DNA of 64,000 nt, from NCBI GenBank assembly GCA_947095585.1, contig OX352763.1:18525462-18589461 (forward strand), read 5' to 3'. The stretch's first letter is position 1, and each line of letters starts with the position of its first letter. Below are positions 10,911 to 24,965 of the stretch, in pieces. Under the pieces are notes generated by a model. That model was not told where the DNA came from, ran no database searches, and worked only from the letters and a program-made list of their open reading frames with translations. The translations under genes were made by a program, and so were the position numbers. The stretch is from Nephrocerus scutellatus. Taxonomy: Eukaryota; Arthropoda; Insecta; Diptera; Pipunculidae.

Positions 10911-13685
10911 AGCTTCCGCTTGATTGTACTTATCAATTATTCGTAAACCCTGAAAAAACTGAACTGAATTAACTTCAAGTTAACTGGATCTATGAAAAGA
11001 TCATTTATGCTCAACAAACGATCAACAAACTTGATCAGGGGATACGAGAGTATCGCTAATGTCATAATCGCTAACAGATTCTGTTGAACTGATAAAACCA
11101 AAATATCCAAGTATTAAAGTATCACTGATAGTTGTGGTGGGTAGATTTTATAATCCAAAGAAAATCAAACCAAAGCACTTAGAACTTCGGGCATTATACT
11201 CGTTCACAGTGAGTTCACTATTCAAATGTCCTTACCTTTATATAGCGAAGGACTTGATGTAATTTTAACGTCCGCATTTCTTCGACTGTTATTATATCCC
11301 TTCCTAAAACGTTTATCTTTAGCTGGGAAAAAGCAGCACAGCTAACCAAGGAAATGTAAAGTTCTTTTCCCTTCCTCCAGGCAGGACCTACATATTGGAT
11401 CCAATATAAGTTCCAGCTTGAACATATGACTTCCAGTCGGGATATCCGCTCTAAGTAAATCGAACATGCTTCGACAGTGCCTTCTAGATATTCCTTAAAA
11501 TAACTTGGCGGTGGTTTCGCTAGTCACTATCATCTTATTTGGCTCAAATACCCTGAAAAACTTTAGACACACGCTATGCCAAAAACTATATGGGTGCATA
11601 TGCTTTAAGCGTGCGTAGAATATCTATTTTAAAAATACATTATCTGCACAACTGTTAAGCTAATACAAACTTCTTAATTGCCAAATTCTACGCTCTTGTT
11701 CCGTTTACTCTGAAGCAATAAAGCATCCCAGCTACCAAGTGTACCTAAAACCAATTAAATAAATCGTACACTTTGAAATTATTTAACTTGGCTATTATTA
11801 AGCTAATATTTCATCCGGTCTCTCTCCATCTTTGCTGCGAAATTATAAATTTTATTAATCATGAATTAAGAATCTCTAAAAAGATCCACTTATCATCATA
11901 ATCTACGAACGGGGACATTTGGATTTACTATCCAAAATGAAATGAATTGAATGAGAAACTCAAACGCGCAATGGACTCGAGTTTTAATTTAATCCCCGAG
12001 CTTAATAGTCAGCTTTTCACATCAATCTAGTCAGTACGCTCACGTTATATTAACATTACAGGGTGGAAAGAAAGCGCCAACGTTTCCTTATCAAATTGAT
12101 TTTTAATGATATTTTTAGTTCAAAAATAGGTTCATAATATAGTTATTTGTATGGAGTTCGAGAAGAAAGTCATGCTGTGACTTGTATGCCTCATATGTAA
12201 TGAAAACGATGTGCCCAGGCTCTAGTATGAAAAAAACCTTGGCAGAGCTCCAGTAGGTACAACAATTAGCACTCAAAAGTGAAAAGAAAATACTTTGAGG
12301 TAGGATTCATGTAGGGTGTAGAATATCGAAGAGTGCCTAACCTGTTTGCCTCAAAAACTATTACAAAAAAAGAATATATACTTTCAACGAATAAAATTAT
12401 TAATAGACAGTTTGTGCTTCTGTTTTGCATTTTTGCTTTTCTGAATCATCCTGTATAACTTTGCTACTGAAACTACCAAATGATAAAGTTAAAGTTAAAA
12501 TTATGTAATTTATTATATAGTTCGTCTATGTATGTGTGCATATCTTGTCTGTGATATTGCACAGATTAAATGACGACAAATTGTAAGTTTCAATTGCAAG
12601 TAGATTTGGGGGTGGGGACATATACACGAATACATCCAGCACGAGCGATGTGAATAGATTTTAACAAGATTCTATGTAATAAGGAAAGTAGTTGGCCGTT
12701 TGCTGAAAGGGACTCATTTTACATTTTATTAGATCGTCGTCGTCGTACCATGAATAAAACGTAAAATTGTCTTTCGTTGTATGAATGCATCACGGTGCTG
12801 CACTCATCTTCTAATGAATCAAATTAAATGAAGTTGTATTGGTAGTCACAATATTTCAACATAACCGAGACAGAAAATAACTAGAAGCAGTTAGAGACTT
12901 TTGAAGATTTTTAAGTTGGCAATTGGATCTCATTGTCGGTACATTTAGACCGTGAAAAACCCATCCTTCATCAGCGGTAGCTTATCAAATTTTAATAAGT
13001 TAGCTTGTTGAAGTGCAGCAACTTAAAGTTATAGTATGGAAGGCAAACGTTTTATTTGAATGTCTTATCTAGTTCTTTTAAGTGAAAGCACAGTGCCTCA
13101 GTGTAATACAGTTAATTATTTTGAAATTGTCTTGCATAGGCGCTTTACTTTGAAATCTTACAACCAAAATAGAAAACAATAGTTTAAAAGTAAAACTAAA
13201 AGTTTACAGTAACTATCTTCAAGATCGCAACTAAATTTTAACAATAAGCCAAAATTATACAAAACTATTCTCAAACCACTGTGGATCTATGAAATTCAAA
13301 TAAGGGGTACCGCCAGCAATTCAAAGATAGACATCGAAGGACATCAATCCAAAACACTTAGGCTAATTACATAAGCTTCGCGATACAGTAGAAACAGGTC
13401 GATGCAAAAAGATCTCTCCATGTCGAAAGTAGGAGAGGAAGTATTAGCATTTTTTGACAGTTACCTGAAATATCAGTGACACTTACTATAATAGATCTTG
13501 CATTTTGTAATTTATCCTGCCTTTTTTATACAAACAATCTTGTTATATAAAAGGTCATAACCTGCCATAAAATTAGTTATAATTCTAAATTGGTACTTCT
13601 CCAATTATATCACCCCACATTTCAAGAGTGACGTTTCATTCCGGTATTGTGTTTAGTTCGGGTGAGAAATCTACTTAAGTAGAGA
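10911..13685. other. No gene seen; one probable Jockey-type 3' end near 11.5-11.65 kb
   Basis: Mostly AT-rich sequence without recognisable exons. Around 11570-11625 the string gggtgcatatgctttaagcg... resembles 27945-27985, which lies at the end of an insertion in LINE C. Both look like the 3' end of one Jockey-type LINE. I recognise nothing else. Confidence 0.4.
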
Positions 13686-13689
13686 AAAC

Positions 13690-13870
13690 CTTGCCTCACT
13701 TAAGTTTTTATAAAATACCCGCTGAAATACCCAGCGTTTCCTAGCTGCCCCCACCGCACTGTCTCCATAATCCTACCCCCGCCCAACTGACTACAAAGAC
13801 CCTCTAAGACACACTCCAAGACCCATTTTAAGATACCCCAAACTCACTCCCCCCACATGTATCACCACTA
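13690..13870 (+). repeat. Fragment of the 'tacccggcgttgccc' repeat family with C-rich body
   Basis: Begins with gctgaaatacccagcgtttcc, the diagnostic start of a dispersed repeat also seen at 39926 (agctgaagtacccggcgttg) and on the minus strand near 35045-35075. It is followed by about 120 bp of nearly G-free short repeats (aagaccctctaagacacactcc...). The same C-rich motif expands massively at 55.3-56.1 kb. I do not know the class of this element. Confidence 0.65.
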
Positions 13871-15690
13871 TGTATCAAACGCATGGTATTCGAGTCAAAT
13901 GCATCTATAATTTTGTACTGATGCACTGTTTATATATGACATTGTCTGTTTTGTATCTCCTATTTGTGCGATATAATCGTAGAAGAAATTTCCAGATAAC
14001 CAAACTGTCAAAGTAATGAATATAATATGTCGAAGGGAGAAAAAACTGACAGTTTAAGTTTAATGACAAGCACAATATGCATCGTAATTGTGGGACGATA
14101 AATTTCAAAATAAAACTACAGAGCACCACTTAGATGGTTTAATTTTTTTTGAAAATGTTGGCCATCTAAGAGAAATGGTTAGTGTTGTTATTTTATCGTA
14201 TAGATATATTTCAAAAAAAATCCTCTGCGCTCTAGTTAATTGTATACGTTCACAGGTAGCCGAGCCATTATAAACTCTGACAGACCGTGCCATCCTCTAA
14301 GTGTCGTGATTTACATAATAGATATACCTGCAACATATTGAAGACCTTCTGTAATGTCATTAGATATACGTATTTACAGAAAATACATCGAAATAAGTGA
14401 TGAATATTTATCTATTCATAGAGTCCATTATCTTTTTTTTAGAAAGCACACGCATTTGTCTTCATTTGTATAGAATCAAAAAAGCATTACCTTATTTCTC
14501 TGACAGATGCATTCCATTCCATAATCACGACTTTAATACCTATATTGGTGTAACGATCTGATTAAGAATAGTGATTAGATTATTATGTTACGCGAAATGA
14601 CTATCAGATAGGGGTTTGCAATGTCAGACTTGGAAAGAGGGACGATTTGACAACTTATCCAAACAACAAATATGAAGTTAAAAAGGAACTGAGCGTACAG
14701 CAATGAAATGTTACAAAAATGTTAGAATTAAAGAAGATTGTTCCTAAGAACACGAATATTTTTCAGGCTTACTCTGAATTGGTATTTTGTTGGCTACATA
14801 CGATTTGGCATTTTGATTGAGCAAGAACAAAGCATCCAATTGAGGTATCCAAATATTTTCAATTATGTAGTGACAACATATTTCTAAAATACACCTCTGA
14901 AAAAATACGTTGCAATGATTTCTCCAGAACGAATAGCAAAGTTGAGGAAATAAAGATGACTCATGGATATCTTAAGGGTCAGTTTTCTTCTTCAACGCGC
15001 TTCTTCGCTACCGACATGACTTCATACAACCAGTATAAATTGCGCCTTATGAATCGATGCGTTGTACGTCTTTTTAAAATACACTCCTCCTTTTTAATTT
15101 AAAAAATTTAAATCTTAGATTTATTAGCGTTGTATTCTCCTGTATTGTTGGTGCCTTTTTGTTAATAGTCTCTATTTACGAAATTCTTTTCCCAAGTCTC
15201 AAAATATTGTTGGCATGATCTTTCCACATGATGGTAACTCCTGCGGTGATTTACGGTCATACGAATAAACCAAATTTCATCCTCCTTATCTTTTTTTACT
15301 TTAAAAATGTCCGGAGAAAAATTAAAAGATTATGTACATAAAAGAACTAAAATGGGGTTTACTTTTTAAAAACTGTTATTTAACTTGACTTGACTTGACC
15401 ACTTTTTGTCTGTCTTTTTGACTACTTTGAGGTCATTTTTAACCACCTTCCACAAGATCTAGAGAGCTTACATTTTGTGGGCGGCTCAATTCTCAAGGAC
15501 CAATTTCGATATCCTACGTTGGACGCGTTTGTTTTTAACATTTACTTGTTGGTCTTGTGAACGCTGGTTCAATTATTGCGCAATAAACTGTAAGGAACAA
15601 AATTTCTGGGGTCCACACGAACAAAGGTGAATAAAAATTGCCAATGTTCGTTAATTTCAATCACAGTTTATTTTTTATTTTTTAAATAAT
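13871..15690. other. No gene seen
   Basis: AT-rich sequence. A short run of TGACT repeats lies at about 15388-15400. I recognise no protein motif on either strand and no RNA gene. Confidence 0.45.
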
Positions 15691-15699
15691 AATAATATT

Positions 15700-15748
15700 C
15701 TTGTTGTTGTTCGCTGTACTGTTTTGATACAGTACAGTTAACAACAAG
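15700..15748. repeat. Imperfect hairpin / inverted repeat
   Basis: Left arm 15700-15721 and right arm 15730-15748 pair as CTTGTTGTT with AACAACAAG and CTGTACTG with CAGTACAG. A small internal bulge and an 8-nt loop complete it. It could be a transposon terminus, a head-to-head junction of two ends, or an RNA hairpin. I cannot tell which. Confidence 0.6.
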
Positions 15749-16540
15749 AAGTAAATATCATGACACGGAAGTGACCATTACCGGAAAAGCACGTCATGAA
15801 CACGGAAAAGACACCAGAGTTTCGGCAACTGGCAATCTTGGTACTAATTGCCACTGTCACTTATTCACACGCACACTCACGCACGTACGCACCATATTGG
15901 CAGCAATTCTTTTCTGTTAAATAATAATTGGGAAATATTTTCGATAAAAGACATTTGATATTAAATTAAATAACACATACTAGTGGACCGTTTATTCGAC
16001 TAAAGAGCTGCTGGCACAATTCGACGATCTCTTTTGCTGATTGGATGGTGCTTTCCTCGTCAAATAGATTCTTCAATGCAAACTTCACTAGCTGGACGTC
16101 GCTGCCTATATTTTGCTTCAACTTCGCTACCAATTATTTTTTGAAACGCTGCCGTAGTATCTGTCTTGAAAGGTATTGTTCGAGCTTAGCGCTGTCGTCT
16201 GATACACAGCACAGACGACAGCGGTAGTGTCCAGGGAAGAAAAAAAAACGTTTGTCTCTAAACTTCACCACTTTAGCAACAAACTTCCGAGATTTCGCTG
16301 CTACCGCTACGACATAACTCGGAAATTTACACATGGCTTGATCTACGCACCTCTACGATATACACGTCACCTCAACATACGTATCGCCAAATCTACGCAT
16401 CGCTCAACATATGGATAGCTTGAGCTACGTAACATAGACAAACGTATTTACATGTAAGATATGTTTTTTTTGCTAAGACAGAACTTAGTGAAGTGCTAAA
16501 TGTCAAACGAGCTTTTTTTACTTTTTTTTTTTTTCAGTGT
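15749..16540. other. No gene seen; second hairpin at 16191-16222
   Basis: The minus strand at 16030-16170 reads LVKFALKNLFDEESTIQSAKEIVELCQQLFSR in one frame, gag-like at best, with no diagnostic residues. A perfect 11-bp stem (16191-16201 with 16212-16222, 10-nt loop) is present. No start, splice or poly(A) signals tie these together. Confidence 0.35.
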
Positions 16541-17515
16541 ACTCTAACAAATTATGAATAGACTCACGCTTGAACAACGCTACCAAATCAACCAAATTGA
16601 GTTTGAAAATCAGTCGTCGATTTGTGCAGCTTATAGACGACTTCGTAATTTTTATGGCGCTCATAATCGTCCATCTAAGCAAGCAATCCGTCAAGCTGTG
16701 GATAGATTTCGTACCACATTTTCTCTAAATGATGCAATAACTCCAACATGCCTATTTATCGATTCGTCGTCGGTCGCAGGAATTATGGCTAAGTCCGTCC
16801 CCTATGTGGGAAATTTTGTACAAATGTCTTGGCATATACCTCTATGGTACAGGAATTAAAGCCACGAGACATTCATATGCGTTGTTCTTTCGCCAACTGG
16901 GCTCTAGAGCAGTTGGAAACTAACATCGCAAACTTATGCTTAGCTATGAAGCTCATTATTGGATTAACGGGCTTGCTAATAAGAAAATTGCATATGAAGT
17001 GAGACTAATCAACAACAGACCCTACAGCCTCCATTACATCCAGAAAAATTATCAGTTTGCTGCGGTTTACACCACGAGCTTGTATCTTCATACATAAGGC
17101 AGGAGTTCACATTACAGTCACTGGAGATCATTAATGCATTATCAACAATTTTTTGTTTGAAACTATAGATAACATTGATCCGGACGAGATGTGTTTTCAA
17201 CAGGAGGCACTAAGGGCCATACGGAGACGGCAACCACCGATAAGTGGATTTCGAGGAATGGACCTGTCAATGGGCTTCCAGGTCATGTGATTTGACACCT
17301 CTCGTTTATTTTACGTGGGACCACGTGAAGTCACTGATTTATGCTGATAAACCAGCAATAATTGACGCCTTTGAGGACAAAATTGTTCGTGTTATCTGTG
17401 ACATACGGTCAGAAGTACTCGAAAAAGTGAACAAAAATTGCACGTCCAGATTGTGCTTTTTCAAGGACAGCCGTGATGGCCATATACTCAAAATAATTAA
17501 TGATTTAATTCAAAT
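16540..17515 (+). pseudogene. Mariner-like transposase pseudogene, nearly full length
   Basis: Starts at 16554 with MNRLTLEQRYQINQIEFENQ, the N-terminal helix-turn-helix domain (DUF4817-type) of a fly mariner-like transposase. RPSKQAIRQAVDRFRTTF and a degraded TPT block follow. After frameshifts come LSPTGL*SSWKLTSQTYA for the 'ALEQLE' region (16900s), HPEKLSVCCG (17040s), VDFEEWTCQWASRSCDLTPLVYFTWDHVKS (17245-17330, containing the SCDLTPLDYFLWG-type catalytic region), and DKPAIIDAFEDKI to the C-terminus near 17505. At least five frameshifts or stops are present, so no active enzyme is encoded. I could not define terminal inverted repeats. Confidence 0.85.
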
Positions 17516-17619
17516 TAAATTTTTTATGTTGTTTTTTACAATTTTATGTTCTATCGAGCTTAAAAAAACATCCATTATAATAAGAAACAGAAACGCTTCT
17601 TAATTGCGAGACCAAATAT

Positions 17620-20490
17620 AGAAATTTGCTGCAACTATTCAATATCCACCCTACTAGACCGATCGTTATAAAGTTTAAAGAACAAAAAATTACCCTTTTC
17701 TCCTTCAGGTAATTAAAAGGAGTTTTGGCGATGAAAAGAACTCCAATCAAAAAATTTAATAAATTGTCTAAACACTCGAAGGTTTCTCAAAAAATTAAAT
17801 AAATTTCCAAATACTCGTTCTCTTTCAAAAGCTAACTTTTGCCTTTATTACCATGAAAGGGAAAAAGTTAAATAAATACCAGGAAAGGAGCCCATTTCTC
17901 TTAATTGTTTTATTCCTTTGTTTACTTCTTTCATTTTGTTTTTAATTTCCTTTCCCCTTTAATCCTTCGCGACAACAAACGATGCACGTTGCATAATGTG
18001 AATAAAGAAAACCCGGTCAGGACACCAACCAAAGCCAAATCGAAATCTTTTGAGGGCATCATTATCACAGCACAGCGGTAAAAACAACAACAAAAATTAA
18101 GAAAACATCAACAAAGGAACAAAAAAAATAAAAATAAAAAATCAAGTTCCTTAGCTCCAGATAAGGGAGGGTGGGGTTTCGAGTTTTTTAGGTCGAGTTT
18201 TTTTTTGTCCTCACAAGTTTTTCCAGAACAATAAGTCCTACAGCGGTAATGGGTAAAACTGTAAAAGTTCATTTAGATTTCCCATTGTTCAGAGTTTGAT
18301 TGAGCAAAACTGCTATTAGTAGCATCTCAACACGACTCCCACACTTGCTATGTGGGGCTTGCCTTTATTTTAGTTGAATCATCACTTAATTGAAAAGTTA
18401 AAATTAACACATTCACTATAATGGTGGCATGTCCGGCAGACATGTGCGACATACCTACATGCATGCAGAAAATCCAATCAAACTCCTTCGTTAGGACACT
18501 CTATCTCTACAGGAAGTTTAGTGTACATAATAAGAACAAAATGCTACTCAAAAGGGAAGCCGCAACGCAACGGAAACAAAACAAAAAAATATATCCCTTA
18601 AGGGACGGGCAGACGGCTAGTGCACATACATATACGACAATCTCTACAGGATGTTATATACATATACATACGAGCCTCATTATCTGCCCGTTTTATTCTC
18701 GACGTCCGCTCGTCGTTTGGGTTGATGTGGCAAAGTCTTGTTGTAAGTTTTTCTTTTAATTTTTTTTTTGTGATTACGCTTGTAGTAACTTTGAACATAC
18801 ACGAGACAACAAACGTACGAAAACCCTCATTTAAGGATAATGAAAGGATTATTCTAATTAAGATGTTAATGTCCATCTCGGTTATTCCCTTAAGTTTGTA
18901 GTGTGCCAGTACTTCATCCCTCGACATTGCTTTGCCTTACCTTACTCTGGGGTTTGTCGTTAAATTCTTTTGTGTGAAATATTTAATTTAGTATAAGTTG
19001 ATGTTTTAATTTCGTACATTAATTCACATGATATTTAATTACTTTAGTTGAGAATATGAAAATTCCCCTTTCTATTGTGAGTACTCTTGCAATGCTTTTT
19101 AACGTGCAATTGAGAGTTTTGTTTGCTAGAGAAATCATGTAGAGAACTTATTCAGTTTCTAGTTCGTAGCTATTTTTTGAAATTAAATTTTTAAGATGTT
19201 TCTCCAGTTATCCTGAATTTTATTAGGTAATCCAACCCAAAAAGGTGTTATTTTTGCACCGAGCGTAGCATTCACTTTCAAGAAGATTTGAATGCATCGA
19301 TGGTGGTTTTTCCTGACGGTGGCAACATAGAGTCGGAGCTGTTTGGGTCGACATTGTTGTCCATTTCGAAGTATGCTTGTGTAGGAGATACTGCTGAATG
19401 CTTTTCTATTGCATTTTTATAAGCCTTTTTTTTATTTTATAATTAAACTTATCGCCAAGGGATAACTCCCTGAATGAATTGCATCACGGCAATAAGGTGG
19501 ACTATGCTCTTTATTAAAATTAAAAAGTCGAAAAATGTAATTTACAATATAACACATTACTCACCTTATTATAAATTTTTAAATTTATTTTCACACAATA
19601 CTCCAAATTCATTAAAAGAAGCAATATGGAAAACGATCACGAAACTAAAACGACACGAGTCCAATGCTTTAATCAATGGATCATGGTTAGGGAAAACTAG
19701 AACAAAACAAATATTAAAAATAATGACGTGAGACTTCAAAGTGAACATTCGGTTCTACAGGAACTAGTTGAATTATTTCTTAAAAACCAACAACTTGACA
19801 GTGAATCGTACCGTATTAGCAGGCCAAACAAAAGAAAAAGGCACGCGCACCCATTGAGCCGATAGGCTTTTTAAAATTCAGCTTCAAAATATTGAAAAGG
19901 CTCAAAAATGTTACAAATTCCACAAAATCAATGTGTTCTTGACGACAAACATTGCACTAAGGATGAGCGGAAGAGTTGATGGTTCCAATGAAGTTTGTCA
20001 GAAGACAATATTTTGAAAAGATTCTTTGATGATTCTTTCTAGTTTTTCATAGTTTGGAAAAGTCCTCTATAACTACAAATTCTGACTTTTGATAAAGATT
20101 TCACATTTCGGTTTTTTTACCTCGTACTCGTGGTATATTAAGCTTTTCTTAATTTATTTTAAAGCCTTTTTTTGGGACTTTATGATTATACTCCCTCCAT
20201 TCATGCAAAACATTAAAAAAAATTGTAAGCCGCATTGTCCACTACTTTTTTCTTGTCCCAACATTTGGTTTACTTTGTTGTGTCAAGTGGGTTAAATGCA
20301 TTGATGCACAAGGAAGGCAGGTAGAGTGCTGGACCCCGCTGTATTTTGCGAGGTCTCCATTTCGATGCCACAAATCTCTAAGGACCTAGCATGGATATTT
20401 AAGTATTTTAAATCCAGCCTGTATCGTTCAGATACTAGATCAACTCGTTGATCCTGAAAATGGTATCTAAAGACCAGGGGTCAACCTCTC
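17620..20490. other. No gene seen
   Basis: AT-rich, with poly-A/T runs (for example 18120-18140, 18745-18765). An 85-codon ORF at 19474-19731 has no recognised motif. At 20310-20370 there is a weak tRNA-like string (ggtagagtgctggac ... ggtctccatttcgatgcc), too degenerate to call. Confidence 0.4.
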
Positions 20491-21050
20491 TTTACAAATA
20501 CTTTTTTTGGGTCCACCTTTCACTGAAAAATAATTGGTTTAATTTGTCATCGGAAAGCATAGACATAGACGACATAGCATTTTCCATTTTGTACAGATAT
20601 GAATGGAAGTAGCCCCTCAAGAATTTATAGAGGTAGTCTTTTAGCCCCCGTGCTATTTCTTGAACCATCTGAGTACTTTGGAATCCATCTTCCACTGGTT
20701 TCCACTTTTCATAAAGCCTGCCAGCGGTCTATGCTGTGGGACCATTTATTCTATCAGCCTTCAAAGTCCTACTGTGGGCAGATTTGTATTTCATTTCCAG
20801 AAGGTCAATAGTAAGCACCAACGTTGAGTTAGATGAATTGCAAAAATCGAGACAAACCAAAAATTATGATCGCTCGTTGGTGTTGTCTAATCTGGTAGAC
20901 AATAAAATAGTAAAATCGTTCAGCCTTTTCCACACTGAGTGAACACGGCCATGATTTCTCCTTTTTGTAATGCTCTACAATTAATTTTTGTTTTTTGGCT
21001 ATGTGTGCTTGATAATATAAATTTAGTGCTTCAAGGTCTAATAACTGCAA
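20490..21050 (-). pseudogene. Uncertain minus-strand remnant
   Basis: Two minus-strand ORFs, 21050-20829 and 20695-20492, have a protein-like composition (DLEALNLYYQAHIAKKQKL, then FHSYLYKMENAMSSMSMLS). I do not recognise a family with certainty. The arrangement vaguely suggests a hAT-derived/ZBED-type transposase remnant, but no catalytic motif is visible. Frames differ between the two pieces, so if it was a gene it is broken. Confidence 0.2.
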
Positions 21051-23690
21051 TATATTTATGAATGCTAAATAATTATGAGTTTATAGAATTATTTAAAAAA
21101 TACCATAGATAAAATCTGTTTGTTCGCCAGCAAGTATCATTAAACGTTCTTCAGTATTTCTAAAAAAGCCAACAAAAAATACTGGCCCTGGGTGACTGCC
21201 CTGGGGCATACCAGATTTATTTTTTGGTATATACAGCTATTGCAATTCAATGCAAATATAGTAATTATCAAATCATCTTCACTATTCCTTTCACCTGTTA
21301 TGCTTTCAAATAATTATAATAATAGTCCCGTTCTTATAACTTACTTACTTGCTTGTTGCCTTAACTACGAAACCATTTACTAATCGATTAATGATAACAA
21401 ACAGGCCACGTGCGTAAAACGTTTGCCTCCATACTCATTACCATTTATGATTGCAGCACTTTCTTAAGACTTCCTAGAAGAAACGAAAATGAGTGAAAAA
21501 AATCAAACCATTATCCATGTAAAGAAGGCTCATTCTAGACGTTCGTATACAGAGAAACTTGCAGATGAAAATGATGACAGAACAGAAGCGTATAGCTCCT
21601 CTGCAAAAAAGGAACAAGGAAGTGTCCGAAAAGCCATTAGAATGGTTGTAATTGCCACTCTCAGAGTCACTTTACCAACGCTGGAAATGCCCGTGTGTGA
21701 TGTTTATCATATATAGTGCCACAAATAAAGTTATTTTTACACGCACTACAAAATCAGTTTGTAGCACAAGAGGTTTACTGCCGTCTTTATGGCGCGCAAT
21801 TAAAAAAAATTCAAAAAAGAACGCATCAGTACAACAGACGTGCAACTGCACTCTTGGCCACTTGGGTAACTCTACCTACCTAGTCCTTGAGGTAGGGGAA
21901 ACTTGTTTGTTTAGCGAACAGAATGACAGATGGGAAATTTCTGGAAAGGCAAATTGCGGTGCAATGTATTGCTTCGATTTTTTTTAAAAAAAATTGTAAT
22001 TTCTAACTTTGTATCTATTGAATTGAGTTAATTGTGTAATGATAATGATGAAAAGGGACATTCTTGGTGAAAAAATATCATAATATATGGTCATCTACGT
22101 GTCTATCATGAAGTAGAGGGATTTACCATGAATTTAAAATATTTGATTGATTGAGATTGATACCCTTATTATACCATTGCTTCTTCTTATCGCTATTTGT
22201 TGTGTTTCGGTTTTTGTTGACAGTCTCATAAGACCCAACAAGATCTGCCTCTGAAACTTAATCAGAAATTTTCACTTTTTATGCTGGACGGACGTGTACG
22301 TGAGTTACTGGCTTTTTTTTATTACCTTCGTCGATAAGAACAGCATCAAACAGGAACGAGTACATCACCAAGATCCACGTAGCAAGACGTAGTTGTAGAA
22401 TACAGATCGGGTCGTGTCGATGCATATGTACATATATGTAAGATCACAATTTTGTATCAAAACATTAACTACAACCGGCGTCTATTGACTACATACGAGT
22501 CTTTGATGCTTTCTTTAAACGTCAGCTTAGACACGGCTTTTGCGTACACGCGTTTTGAACCTCTGAAAAATATTGTTTGACGATCCACGCGGACATCATC
22601 TTGTTTGGCCTTCTGATGGTCTCGATTTCAAGCCTGTGTCATCCAGTTTGGCGCGCGCGGACACGTATGAACAAATATGAAGAAGGTAATGAAAATAAGA
22701 TCCATGTTTTTGATCCTCGCAGATTTCGCTTTGTCTGAATCGGTGTTGTCTCTACAAAATTGTACATTTTGGAACAGCTTGCTTAGGTTTTACATTTTGG
22801 GATAGCTTGCTTATCTTTTTATGATCTCAACGACCAAATTTCATCATTTTCTGGATTTCCTTGCCAAGTCATTTCTCATTTAAAAACCTAAGAAGCTATA
22901 AACAGGCCGCTTTTCATACCAGAGATGTTCTGTTGCATCTAAATTATGTATTATAGCGGTGTAGGGGACTTGAATAAACGAGTCTGATTGTTTTGATTTC
23001 GATTTTCACACTAAGCAACTAGTAGTGCCAGCACAGTCAGTCAGCAACTATTACCGTATAGTTCTTATAGTGGCTTTGTTGTGATCAGCTTAATTACGAT
23101 GTGACAGAACCATAAGTGAAGGACGCTCGACCTGACATCCCGATTTCAAAGTGGTCGATAAAAGCGATCGTAATCGCAAAAGCCAACCACTTCGGATAAA
23201 AAATGACGAAAAAATTAACGGATCCGACATCTGAACGGGACGACTGGAACAAGAGTGGTACTGATTGCGATCAATCACATCAACAGTAAAGCAAAAAATT
23301 GTGTGTGTCGCTTTCATAAAACAGCAGAAGCCAAGTTGTCCGCTTATGTATGAATAGCTAACAAAGAGAGAAGACCAACAGACAAACGATCCCCCATTGG
23401 TATAGTCAATTCCTGCTGTTGTTGTTTGTGCCAATTTTGCTTTATAGTATTGATGGAAATATCATTTTTGTTATCATAATACTATTTTTGTTGGAACTTT
23501 TCAGATGTTTCTGATGACGAATTCTCTTCAACAAAAAAAAATCTTTTTGGGTTTGAATCTGATCCGCTATGCAATTACTTCTTAAACTATGAAGGCTCCA
23601 AAGAATATTCTTAAAAAAAGTGTCAAATTATTTAATTAGTAATATAATTTATCAAATTCACGTAGCACAAGCATGCTTATGCATAAACTC
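21051..23690. other. No gene seen
   Basis: Only short ORFs without recognised motifs, including a 75-codon ORF at 21489-21716 that starts MSEKNQTIIHVKKAHSRRSY and is charged at its start. It has no signal peptide and no match to a family I know. The rest is AT-rich with no obvious transposon reading frames. Confidence 0.35.
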
Positions 23691-23699
23691 ATTTCCAAG

Positions 23700-24965
23700 C
23701 GAGAACTTCCTGAAGGACTTGCGCCACGGCAATAAGATGGGTTACGCCCTTTTATCTCTTATGTATGCCAGATGACTGGCGAAGAGGCATACCGCTTCTT
23801 CCTTCCGGAAGAACTATTAGTTCATAAATTGCTTGGTGTATTGCGGGGCCTTCTGATTTTATTAGCTCCGCTGGGTAACCATCTGATTCGGAGGCCCTAT
23901 TATTTTTGAGCCGATTTATCGCTCTGCTAACTTCGTCTATGCTTGATAGTGTGCATGCGTGGCAGCATAGTGTGGTCTTCGGTCATTGGTGGGCCCTCCA
24001 ATTCCTCAGTTAGCTGGCGATCCGATTACCCTCTTTGTCTTTGCAGTATGGGCAACGCGGTGTATATTGCGTCATACGGCGGACTTTTTGGTATAACTTC
24101 CGCACCTGGTGCGGTCCTTACTCTCTGTACTGTTCTAGCTGACGGACGAGATTCTTCTCCCAGGCTGCTTTCTTTCACCGGAGAACTGTTTTTTCATATC
24201 TTCTGAGCTCTTTATATTCATCTTCGAGTGCCCGCGTTCTATGAGATTGTTACATTGCTCGATGTGCAGCATTCTTACATTCAGTCGCTTGCTTACATTC
24301 GTTATCGAACCAGTCGTTCCGATCTCTACGACTACTGCCTAAGATGGAGTCAGCAGTACTAATGACAGTATTCTTCAGGCGTGTTCTACGCCTGATATCT
24401 CAACCCTTTGAGTTACTCTCCCTGCATTTAGGGCGGTTCCTATCGCTTAACCGTAGTTGTTTCTTCGTTGCGAAGGGCAGCCGTGTTGACTTAAATCTGA
24501 TTCGCGGTGCAGTCTTTCGTTATGATGCAATCCGCGCTTCCAGCACCATACCAACAAGATGTGATCTGAGTTGACGTTGGCACTTAGTCTATTAACACGC
24601 TGGTCTATCTGGTTGCGAGTGGCTCCATCAGGAGATGCCCAGGTGGTTTTGTGAATATTTTAATGCGAAAATCTTGTACTCGCCCAACGACCACATTATT
24701 GCTTGCTGCTCGTTGTCCGTTGTCATAAGTGCTCTCGTGTAAGCTCTGGGTGCCAATGTATACTGCCTGAATACTGGCTCCATACCTATTTTTGCCTTGA
24801 TATCCCCCAGAATGATTTTATACTGAGGGTAGGCATGGAGTTCCCGTTCTTGATCATCATCTGAAGAATCCTCTGTAGTGTGTGAACATTTATGACGCTT
24901 ATGTTTCTACAATCTGTTTTAAATCTTTTACTCACAGCGACCTAATTTTTACGTGCCTCCATCTC
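23700..24965 (-). mobile_element. LINE B copy with endonuclease domain and start of reverse transcriptase
   Basis: Minus-strand order from 24.87 kb downward: EDSSDDDQERELHAYPQYK, IILGDIKAKIGMEPVFRQ (the LGDFNAKVG endonuclease motif), NNNVVVG, TKPPGHLLMEPLATR*TSVLID (the TW-SPD...NQIDHV block), STQITSCW (the SDH block) and ANQI*VNTAAL. Then at 24.02-23.93 kb comes LTEELEGPPMTEDHTMLP, the linker into the reverse transcriptase. RIRWLPSGANKIRRP and NSSSGRKKRYASSPVIW follow, equivalent to 48.8-48.96 kb. This is the only copy in the window that clearly keeps the apurinic-type endonuclease. It is dead through stops and frameshifts. Confidence 0.85.

Noticed and set aside
20310..20375. tRNA-like string with ggtagagtgctggac and a degenerate B box
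   Set aside because: B box is too degenerate and no cloverleaf can be drawn; no second copy seen.
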